Assembly: GCA_030220185.1 (NCBI GenBank)
Contig: JASPKZ010001233.1
Coordinates: 1-64,000 of the forward strand
Direction of reading: 5' to 3'
DNA length: 64,000 bases
Source: Diploptera punctata
Lineage: Eukaryota > Arthropoda > Insecta > Blattodea > Blaberidae
A program made the position numbers and the translations under genes. The notes under the pieces are model-generated. The model saw only the letters and a list, made by a program, of their open reading frames with translations, was not told the origin of the DNA and did no database searches. This document shows, one piece after another, positions 32,601-44,600 of this stretch. Position 1 is the stretch's first letter. Every line of letters begins with the position of its first letter.

Positions 32601-35600
32601 TTACACTATGGAATCAAGGGAAGCAGCCAACATACACAATATTTAACGAACCTAAAAGCTAATCTAACACAATTTAAGTACTCTAACCTGTGAAAGACCA
32701 ACCTAAAAGCTAACCTATCGAAATTTAAGCACTCTAACCTGTGAAAGAATGTAACACCCAAAAATAAATAGCAAGTTTTGAAATTCTGAAGTATATGTGT
32801 ACAGTTAAGTAGTACATACATACATACATACAGTTAACTTTTATAGGAATTGATCACTATGAGGTTTAATTTCACCATACATACATACATACATACATGT
32901 TGGCTGCACTGGATATTCGTTCAAATCAATATGGCTGCCACATCTTCATACTAAGTTTTATTTATTTATATATAGAATTTTAATGTTTACACATCTTTCT
33001 GTGCCTAAAGTTTTATTTTTCTTCTCCACTCGTCTCTCTCCATCCAATCCATGTCCTCCAGTCCTTTTGCTCTCATTCCAGTTATTTCCTGCATCCATGA
33101 GTTTCGAGGTCTTTTCATACTAAGTATGTATTTAAATATTTAGAAAAATTATTGAAATAATTAGTCCCATGCCATAGCTGAGTGGTTAAGGCAAGATGCC
33201 TTGGTGCAGAGCTACGAGACTTGCGCTAGTTTGAGTCCCAATGGGAGAAGAAATTTTCTCATGGAATTTAAACCAGCATGGAACCGGTGTCACCCAGCAT
33301 CGTGAGGCATATGGGTAGCAGTAATAAGTAGTAGCTCCAGGTTGAGAAGACCAGCTGTAATGGCTGGAGGACCCGACATGCTGACTATATTGTCATTCCC
33401 TACACTGGCTTGATGATCATCTACTTCTGATTAACACATGTGGATGTGAGGCCAGCAGCTGGCTGGTAGGCCAAGGGCCTTCTAAGCATGTCGTGCTTGG
33501 AATTATTGAAATAATTGTTTAAAAAATGTAAAAATCATTGTAAATGGTGGGAAATAATTTGAAAACTGAAACTCTAAGAATAAAATTTTACAGGAGTTTG
33601 TGAAGGAATTAAAAAAGTTGCATCACAGTTGTAAAGTTTAGCCCCAATTTAAAATTAAGAGTATACATTTCACTCTAGTTGACTCAGATTATCAATTCCC
33701 ACAGAGCACTCGAATAGGGAGAAAACCAAGTACAGTGACATCTAAAAAATTTTTCGGTCATTTACGATGAACTACAGTGAGCAAACTACAATGGTAGCGC
33801 TGTTTCATAGTAACAGAATACTTAACTAAATAAAACAAATGCAAGGCACACGGCATGTTCACTCAGGATTATGGGAAATTAGCCATTTTGAAAATTAAAA
33901 TTTTTAACTCCTATCCTTTTGTTCTATGTCGACGGTGCTGTAAAAATTATATATTATCAAAAGTTAAAATCATTAGATTTTATTTTACTCTAATTTGTAA
34001 GTAAATTCAAGCTTGTTTACATTTTTAATGTGAATCTATTTTCAAAGATAAACCTACTAGAAGTGATAAAATTCTAAGATTTGTTAGGTTAGGAAGAGTG
34101 ATGTTAGTGTACAGCCATTTCTAATAAACATTTTAAAAATGTGACTTTATAATGGATTTCAGATGTACGACATGGCTAAGGTTAAGTTATGTAGATAGGA
34201 AATAACACTATGAGGTTTTTTAATATTGTTTATTTTTTATTATTTCACTGACCTCATACTTCATATTTTTTATTATTTCACTCACCTCATACTTCATATT
34301 TTTTATTATTTCACTCACCTCATACTTCATATTTTTTTATTATATGAAGTATGAGGTGAGTGAAATAATAAAAAATAAACAATATGGCTAAGGTTCTTTA
34401 ATAAATATTGTATGAAATATGTATGTGAGAATAAGGGGGTAGGTCAATTATACATATTTATTAAAAGAGCTCATAATGCAGGTTTTTATATTTTAATAAA
34501 CGAAAATAAATTAACATGTTTTATTTATTTCCATTCTTCCCTTCTGTTAAAATTAAAGAAAATCTTTAGGTCTGAGAGGCTGGGTACAAATAATTCCATA
34601 ATTTAAGATTAATTAATATGTTATTTATTCCTATAAAAGTTCAATTCCATGATTGCTCACCAGATGGTGATATATAATTATAATTCATAATTTTACCACC
34701 AGACGGTGCTGAATTTCATATTAGTACCAGAAAAAAATTAAAAAATTTAGATGTCATTAGTTGTTCTATACTAAGATGTCATTAGTTGTTCTACACTAGC
34801 GCCGCTTGTGGCATGTAAGCAAAACTTGTCCACTTTGTTCTATGGTACTCTGTGATCAATTCCTACAATTGCTGTCTTTAGACAAGCTGTGTTATATATA
34901 TACTAGCTAATATCCGGTGTGCGTTGCTATGCCTAAATAAATTAAATATTAAGGGCTGATTAAATTGTATGGTGTACACCAAGACGAACCAAAGATACCG
35001 GTTGCTAGTCAGTTTTTAATTTCGGATTTCAGGTAAACCTCCAATTCTAATTGTCAGATTTTGCTTTGATAATACCTACCTTGGTTTATTTTAATAGGAT
35101 ATACTGAGTTTTGTTGTGAAACATAAAAAACTGTGACCGCTAGGGTGATTTTTAAATTTTCACTTCAGGTGAACTCATATACATATATACTAGCTAATAT
35201 CCGGTGTGCGTTGCTATGCCTAAATAAATTAAATATTAAGGGCTGATTAAATTGTATGGTGTACACCAAGACGAACCAAAGATACCGGTTGCTAGTCAGT
35301 TTTTAATTTCGGATTTCAGGTAAACCTCCAATTCTAATTGTCAGATTTTGCTTTGATAATACCTACCTTGGTTTATTTTAATAGGATATACTGAGTTTTG
35401 TTGTGAAACATAAAAAATTGTGACCGCTAGGGTGATTTTTAAATTTTCACTTCAGGTGAACTCATATACACTTAATGGTTTTAAAGGGTCCATCCAGGGA
35501 CTCACTTCAAACACACACACAAAGATTAATCCAAATCAGTCCAGTAGTTTAGGAATTTTCAGATTTCAGGTAAACCTCCACTTCTAATTGTCGGATTTCA

Positions 35601-38600
35601 CTCATTTTTTTGGATAATACCTACCTCAGTTTATTTTAATAGGAAATAGAGTTTTGTTGTGAAACATTGAAAAATATGACTGCTAGATTGATTTTTAAAT
35701 TTTCACTTCAGGTGAACTCCTACACCTAATAGTTTTAAAGAGTCCAATTGTGAATCTAAACCATTGGAGAGACCCAATCAGACATACACAAAACATTTCA
35801 ACAAAATCGGTCCAATCGTTTAGGAGTAGTTCAGTGACAAACACACGTACACACACACTTATTAACCAGCCTCAAGGTCTTGTGATTAGATTTTTAACTA
35901 CAGTTCATAAGGTTTCAAGTTCAATTACTGGCCCACAGCCATTGTAGCTGGTTTTCTCAACCTGGAGCTGCTAATTATTGTAGCTACCCAAATGCCTCAT
36001 GAAGTTGTGTGCGCACCAGTCCCATACTGACTAAAATTCCATCAGAAAATTTATTCCCCTACGGAGACATAAAACTATTATTCTACCAGTTATATTATAT
36101 GGGTGCGAAACATGGACTCTTACTTTAAAGGAGGAAAGGAGATTACAAGTATTTGAGAATAAAGTGCTTAGGAAAATGTTTGGACCAAAGAGAGATGAAC
36201 AGACAGGTGAATGGAAAAGACTGCATAACAATGAACTACATGGTCTTTATAGGAAGCCAGATATAATAAGAACAGTTAAGTTTCATAGACTGCGATGGGC
36301 AGGACATGTGGCACGTATGGGGAATGAAAGACTTGCATGGAAGCTTCTTGTGGGAAAGACAGAGTGAAAACGCCCAGTTGGTAGACCAAGAATGAGGTGA
36401 GAGAATAACATTAACTGTGATTTGAGGGAAGTAGAATATACAGGGAATGATTGGAAAGCATTAGCTCAGGATAGGGATGTATGGAGAGCTTGTGTCCATG
36501 TGGCCATGAACCTACAGATTCGATAGTGCCAGTGAGTGAGTGAGTAAGTAAGTACGGAGACCCAAACCAGTGCAAATACTGTATCTCTGTGCCAAGGATC
36601 ACCTTGACCACTCGGCTATGATGCAAGACCTGTTCATTATTTCTATAAAGTAAATAGTGATTGAATAGACAGAAAAATGGAGAGAAGACTACATAACTAT
36701 AAGCTACATGATCTGTATGGGAACACTAGATTTCGACAACAGTTCAGTCTCAGCCTGTGATGGATGGGGCATGTGGCCCAAATTGTGAATGAAAGAGGGG
36801 CATGGGAAAATTTTTTTTAGCAGCAAACCAGTAGGTAGGCCAAGAGTGAGATGGGAAAATAACATTAACCATGATTGAGGGAAGTAGATTATACAGAGGA
36901 TGATTAGAAAATAAACATTAGGTCAGGATAGGGATGTGTGGAGAGCTTATGTCCATGCAGTCATGAATCTATAGGTTCAATAGTGCTAATGAGTTTGTTA
37001 GTTAAAACATAAAGCGATCCCACTACAGTTCTTAGGAGATCCTTGGAGTGACAGAAGGTTAAGGCTCCTCCTACCTTTTTAGATACTTGGCACGAGATGT
37101 CAAGTCCTGCATGACGGCCGCCTTTACCCTCAGAACAAACATCTGGTATTCATTAATATTAAATCAACCTCAGGACCATAGTGCTACTATTAGGTTTAGA
37201 TCAGTTTGGAAATCCTAACCCGATTGGAGCTCGAACCGCTGGTCTTCCAGTTTGTAGCTTATTGCCTTAACCAATTATGCTACAGCATGCCCCATTTCTA
37301 TAAATAGCTACATTTGAAAAAATTACTTACCATCAACCGAGCTGAAAGAAATCAGGAAGTCTGCATGGGTAGGTATCCTATAAGATGTAACACTGGAGTC
37401 AGTTTCTGTTCTACTCCCTCTTCTTTCCATGAGAGTGATCCCAGGATCCAATTTGTCTCCTCTACATGCCTGAAAATTCATAAATAATGATAATCATGAA
37501 AGTCGATCCGAAGATATGGACAAAGAAAAAATATAATAACTGTGGATGGAGACTGTTTACAATTTTTTTTCCCCCTCAATGCCACTATGTTGTCCTGTAT
37601 GATATTCCTGGCTTTTTTTCCCCTGGTATTGGTGGAATTTTTTTCCCCTGGTATTGGTGGAATTGTAATTCATTTCTTAGGTTGGGGCACTTGGAAGGCA
37701 AGAGTTATGTTACTCCAATGATATGATGGGTGATAAATCTTAATGAAGTGCCAGGAGAGTCCTTAACCTAAATTCCAGACCATGGGCAACCACAAGAATT
37801 CTCTTTAAGTAAAATTGCTATGGTCTGACCAGGAATCGAACCCAGGGCCTTATGAACTGTAGTCAGAAATGCTGATCACTAGCCCATGAGGCTGGTTGCA
37901 AAATTCTCATAAAGGCTTGTCATGTATTTTCATTTCTCATTACCTACAACTCTATAATATGATATTTGAGTTTGTATTTTTTTAACATTCTTACCTCATG
38001 TAATTGTTTTGTCGGAAATTTGTTTTAAAGCTATTACACCATCGTCAGTGGTTTTACAAACTGATTTCTTCTTTTCTTCAAGTTATCAGCAATGGATCTG
38101 TGTTCCAAAGAATTTGGTAATGGAACACAATTTGAAGAAAAGAAGAAATCAGTTTGTAAAACTGCTGACGATGGAGCAACAGCTTTGAAACATATGTCCG
38201 AGAAAACAATTACATGAGGTAAGAATGTTAAAAAAATACAAACTCAAATATCAAATTAAACCTCATAATGTTACTTTCTAATGATTTAAAAAAAAAATAA
38301 AACTTCTTAATATATTTCGAAAGTATGAAGAAATGCAAAAATGTCAAAATGCAATTTACAGTCTGTCTGTGGAATGTGTAGAAAAATTCACTAGTTTTTC
38401 AATTAAACATCTTTCTCGCATGAAGCTCAAGAGCAAAATGAGTAATATCACGTGATCTGTTCTCCCTCCTCATTTCCTTCCACGGTCTCGTTGGCTGTGC
38501 ATTTTTGCTCGCCTCCTGCATAGATGCTTATTTCGAACAGCTTCTCTACAGATTCTATGGACAGACTATAAATGTGAAGTTGAGAATTTTTTAAATAACT

Positions 38601-41600
38601 TATTTACTTTCTTCTGCAAATGTTGCCTGTTATACTAAAAAAACCCAGAGTTTTCCCAAACTTGGGTCTGATCAACAACATAGCTGCTAAAAATAAACAC
38701 CATTTAATTGTGATAGGAGAAAACATAAGACAGAAGTAAATGTTATTGTGTTCTATGATTCATTCAGAGTGTTACTGAAGTTTAATGTCTTAAGTTAATT
38801 TAGCACGTTTCATATTTATTCTTGTGGTTTTGGCTAATTTTGTGTATTTTCCTTATATTATTCTGGATTTTGTATCAGTATAAGTTCATCTTCTTTCCAG
38901 CGTTTTGCTTTAGCTTCCATCAATTTATTCTTTTTCTGTGTTGCCTTAACTAACTAACTAACTCAATGGTACTATCGAACCCGTAGGTTCATGGCAGCAC
39001 AGACATAAGCTATCCATACATTCCCCATTCATGCCACATGTCCTTCTGTATTGCCTTAACCTACATTAATTCAAAATAAATGAACAATTTATAATTTTTT
39101 ATCTCACTTTCAACCCCGTACAAATATGATTTTAATTTCACATTGAAAAAAGAGATGGATTGAAAATCCAGCCTTGAGATCGTAACAGACCATAAGGTCT
39201 TAAACTTATATGGAAGATGATTAAATTAAACCTCATAGTGTTACTTCCTAAATAAATCAATTAATAATGCAATGTTTTACCTGGATAATAAATATTTTTG
39301 GTTTTCCTGCAAGGGAAACACATTTATCTGCTGTGAAAGGCTGCCACAGAAGTTCAATATTGTAAGGCACATCTTTAGCGAGAAGATAACTGTTCCCATT
39401 CCATGGGTAAGCACCGTAACAATCAGGCAGTCAGCATCAGAATGGTCCTCTTGAGCCACTGAAAATAAAATGTATTATCAAATTTCATAACTGATTAATA
39501 TTTTATTTGGTTATTCTATGCCAGGAGTGTGCTTGTGAATATTCTATCAGAACAAATTAATACTAGCATCATGTTAGCGTCCACCAATGTGGTCTCAAGG
39601 TAGCGTGCTGCCATGTCATTCAGCAAGCCCGGGTTTGATTCCTGGTTGGGACAGGCTCCTGGGTAAGGTTTTTTTTGGGGTTTTTCCTCACCTATAAAAC
39701 AAATGTCAGGAAGCTTAGAGCCTAATGGTCCCCGAAAATCATCAGGCCATCATCATCATCCTTCACTGGTGTGGAGAGCAACGGGAAGCTACCACACCTA
39801 TAATTCCCTAGTAAAGCTGCAAAGCATAGCATGAAAAGTCTATGATTGCAGTGAAAGACCGGCCCTGAGGCAGAATTACTATGGATGGATCATGTTAGCC
39901 AACTTTCTCTTCAAATATAATTTGTCAATCAGTGAGAAGTGATCAGTAGATCAGTGGCAGAGCTATGAGGTATAAAACCAGAGACACTGGGTTCAAATCT
40001 CAGTTTAGGCAGAAATTTAAAATAAAAACATTATATAATAAAGCTTCACTGGCTATAAAAGTAGTGTTAAATCCAACTTACAGTCTTCTAGAGAATAAGC
40101 TGCCAGATGACGTATGGAATGAAAATTCATTGCCTTTGGCACACAGAGATTATATAAGAGAGGGAAAAAAAAAAAATTAATTGAGATGCCCAAATAGGTC
40201 AGTGGCAGAGCACTGAGGTATAAAACCAGAGACATTGGGTTCAAATCTCAGTTTAGGCAGACATTTTTCTCTTCAAATATAAGATGATACATGTTTCCAC
40301 CATCAGATTCCGATTTTTTAAAAATATATTTATTCACTCATTACTCATTACTAGAGCTAGGAATTTTAGATGCAAAATTTTGGTGAAAAAGGTGCAAAAA
40401 AGGTGTTTTAATTTAGCAGAAAAAGGTGCAATGTTTTTAAATATAAGGTGTAAATTTCCCATGTGAATTATCATTAAAGAGTACCAAAACCAGTTACATC
40501 AAGTAACTCATGACACAAAATTCAGTCATGTTGTCATATATTAAAAAGTCTGAGTAAGACAAGTCTCAGAACATTATGTTATTGAAATCACAAGTCCAGA
40601 AAACTGTTAAAGCAGATATTATTCAACAACTCAAATGTTTAGAACATATCTAAAAAAAAGTTCAGTATCTCAACTATCAGTGGTTTCGTCTAATGTAAAA
40701 TATACTGGTTTTCACCCGCCATTTGCAAAAATCATAGCAACGGCTCGTAGCATTTGGGATTTGGGAATTAACTATGTATAAGAGAAAAATACGCGTTTAG
40801 ATTGGAGGCCTAGGTAGCTCAGATGGAAGAGCATTGACATAGAGAGTCAAAGGTCCTGGGTTCAAACCCCAGTCTAAGCGTATATTTTTCTTTTCAAATA
40901 TAATTTAATTTTATTACCTTAGTCGAGTAGAGTACATAAAGGAGAGCACTAAGATCAAGTTACTTTAGAAGTTAGAATTTTCATTTACAATGAAAAATAC
41001 GCATTTAGATTGGAGGCCTAGGTAGCTCAGATGGAAGAGCATTGACATAGAGAGTCAAAGGTCCTGGGTTCAAACCCCAGTCTAAGCATATATTTTTCTT
41101 TTCAAATATAATTTAATTTTATTACCTTAGTCGAGTAGAGTACATAAAGGAGAGCACTAAGATCAAGTTACTTTAGAAGTTAGAATTTTCATTTACATTG
41201 AAAATCTTATTGTGTACATCCCCCAATAACACTAACAAAAATCACCATCAGTTTTAAATAAGTTGGAAAACAAATAAATAATAATTTACCGTACTTACAT
41301 GCATTTATTTGAACTTTGATTTGCTGATAATCAAGATTATTATAGATTACAACTTCAAATCCAAGATTTCCATAAGTCTTTTCCAAACTAGCCACATCAT
41401 GATGTGAGCCATCTCGAAATGGCCTTGAATCAAACTCTTCATGGTTGAATATCACTGCCTTTCCTCTTCTCTTATGATTCATATTGTATTCGATTGCATC
41501 TCTATCTACAGGCTGGAACCCCGTCACAATTTCTCTGCAAATATATAGCTTATTATTAGGAATAATATGTTGATTAACCTACAAAATAATTTAAATATTA

Positions 41601-44600
41601 CCAATAAAATTAATATATATTTGTATAAAAATTACGACATTTCAAGGTGTATCCTGTCAGAAGTAAAATTGCACTTGACAACAACTTGGAGCAGGTGAAT
41701 AATTTTACATATCTAAGATGCAGTATCTCATATGAAGAAGAAAAGGATGTAAATAAAAAAATTAAAGGATTTTAGGGTTAATAAATTCTATCTTCAAGCC
41801 ACAATTAGTCTAAAAACAATCAAGACTAAAAATGTATAAAACACTGGCTCTTCCAACCCTTTTGTATTGTAGCAAAGTATGAACACTGAAATAGAAGGAT
41901 ATACAGAGACTTAGATCTGCTGAAATGAGATATCTTTGAAGGACTGCTGGATACACACCGCTAGATCATAAAGGAAAAAATGAAGACATCTTAGAAGAAT
42001 TACACATGGAATCTTTAGAAAACAAAATTTCTGATAACTCAAGATGGATACTAGGAGGATGGGCCAAAAAAAACACATTTTTTATTTCCAAGTTATAATA
42101 GCACAGAAAAGTTGCGAATTATATAGACCAAAAAATATATTAAAAAATATCAAAATTGGCTGACATCTTCCGTTCACGCAAAGGCTCTAAAGTTTGATAA
42201 AATATGAAAAAACTTCATTTTTGAGATTATTTCTAAAATTTTTTAATTAGATGTTTTCGTAATGTAATAGTTTGTAACATCGTCAAATAGAGCCTAAAAG
42301 CATTGTGTATTAATTTGGTTTAGATCAGTTGATATCTTCCGGTCGCGCATAACACCCAAAATTTGCCAAAATAATGAAAAGTTACATTTTTACGCATTTT
42401 TGGTATTTGATAAATAACTGTCAGAGTATTGATTGTCAGATCACACAGATAGATATAAACATGCTTAGGAAAGATCAACAATTGTTTATTTTTTATTATT
42501 TCACTCATCTCATACTTCATAATTCCTAGCAGACCCAGGGTTTCTACACATAATTTGTGACATTCTCAATGCTGTGTCACGTTCACAACTGACGTCCAAT
42601 GGCCTTCTATCCTACAGACTGACCTCCGTGCCATCTGGTGGCCGACCGAAGAATTTCCAAATCAGTCCTCTCTCCTTATAACCGGCTATTTCAAAATTCA
42701 TAGTTGTATTTTCATTCTTGCATATGTAAATTTTTTCCCAAATTGTGAGTTCCTTCGGTTTTTCCAATTGTTTAAGTAATTTTGTTTTGGTTTCTATTCT
42801 ATGCTTTTCTGACCAGGCATGTGCAGCTATTGCAGATTTTTCGGTTTCTCCATTTTTAACATTTCTGAGGTGTTCTTTTAATCTTGTATTTAGATTCCTT
42901 TTTGTTTTTCCTATGTATATCTTTTCACAATCTTTACAATTAATTTGATAAATTCCCGATTTTTTGCAGTCTTCAATCTTTTCATTTTTGTTGGTTTTTA
43001 TTAAATTACCTAAGCTGTAATCATTTTTTCGGTGCTAATTTAATGTTGAATTTGTTGAAAATTTTTTTGAAACTTGTCAAATACTAAAGGATGGTATGTG
43101 AAACTTCTTGAATTTTTTGCCTATATTTTTATCTGTCTGAAGAGTACTTTCATTAATGATTTTTTGTTCTTTGAATTTATTTATTTTCTTGTGTATCATC
43201 TTCTCTTGAAAACCAATATCCTTCGCAATTTTTATGATGTGTTCTTTCTCTTTATTGTAATTTTCTTTGCTCATGGGGACATTCACAAGTCTGTGTGTTA
43301 AACTATTAAATACTGCCTGTTTGTGTGAAAAATGGTTAAATCCAGTAGCTTTTATATAACTGTCGATGTGAGTTTCTTTTCTGTAGATTCCAAATTCTAT
43401 TTTCTTTTTTTCTTCATTCCTAATCAATTTAAGGTCTAAAAATGGTATTTCATGATTATTTTCTATTTCCATTGTAAATTTGATTGTTTTATAGTTTAGG
43501 ATAACATAGAAAAAAACTTCTACAACCAATTGAACCTCAAAATGAAGAAAAAAATTGATGTACAAAAGAAAAAGATAATTAATTTAAAACCTGAGTTAAA
43601 AAAATTGAAGAAAAATAAAAGTACAAAAAGTATAACCACTAAATTAGGGGGGGGATAAAGAAAATGAGAAGAATGTAATTAACCTATCATCTGAAAACTT
43701 TACAAAAGAAGAAATATCTATTTTGAACAAGGGATTGAAAACATGCATTAGTTACTCTAACAATTTAGAAGATTACATAGCTGATGTTGGGGCACGCCGT
43801 AGCATAGTGGTTAAGGCACTGCGCTACAAGCCAGAAGGTCGAGGGTTCAAGTCCCGGTGGGGTCAGGATTTTTAAACTGACCCAAACTTTCTGGCGGCAC
43901 TATGGCCCTGGGGTCGACTCAGCCTCTAACGGAAATGAGTACCAGACGCTTGTTCTGGGGGTAAAGGCGGCCGTCACGCAGGGCTGACAACTCGGCTGAC
44001 ATCAAGTGCCGATTGTCCAGAAAAAGTGGGAGCCTTAACCTCCTACTACCCGAAGGGCCTCTTGAGGCCTATAGTGGGATCACTTACTTTTACTTACATA
44101 GCTGATGTTGAAATTGCTATAGATGACATGAATTATGAAGAACAAACAATCAGAAAAGAATGTGGGGAAGTTATTGAAAAAATTAAAAACACAAAAATAG
44201 GAAACATATGCAAAACAAATATGAAGAAAGTAAGAAACATTAACAATAAAAATGTTATATTTAAAGAGAAAAACTATACGCTCAGACCGGGACTTGAACC
44301 CGGGACCCTTGGTTTTCTAGTCCAAGTGCTCTACCATTTGAGCTACCTGAGCAAGTACCGATCTAAACGCAAATCTTTCTCTATATACGTTCTAATTCCC
44401 GCCCACCAAATGCTTTGAAGCCTTTGCTTCTATCTTTGCAAATGGCGGCTCCTATATTAAGAAGACATATTTGGGAATTATACATTACATTATAAATGCC
44501 AGTACGGCTATTTTCGATGTTTTTATTATTAATTTCATACATCTCAATGATGGATAAATCATATTTAAAGAGAAAAATTATACGCTCAGACCGGGACTTG

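Noticed and set aside
34901..35474. LTR pair of an LTR retrotransposon
   Set aside because: The repeats are adjacent with no internal coding region, primer-binding site or terminal TG...CA structure.
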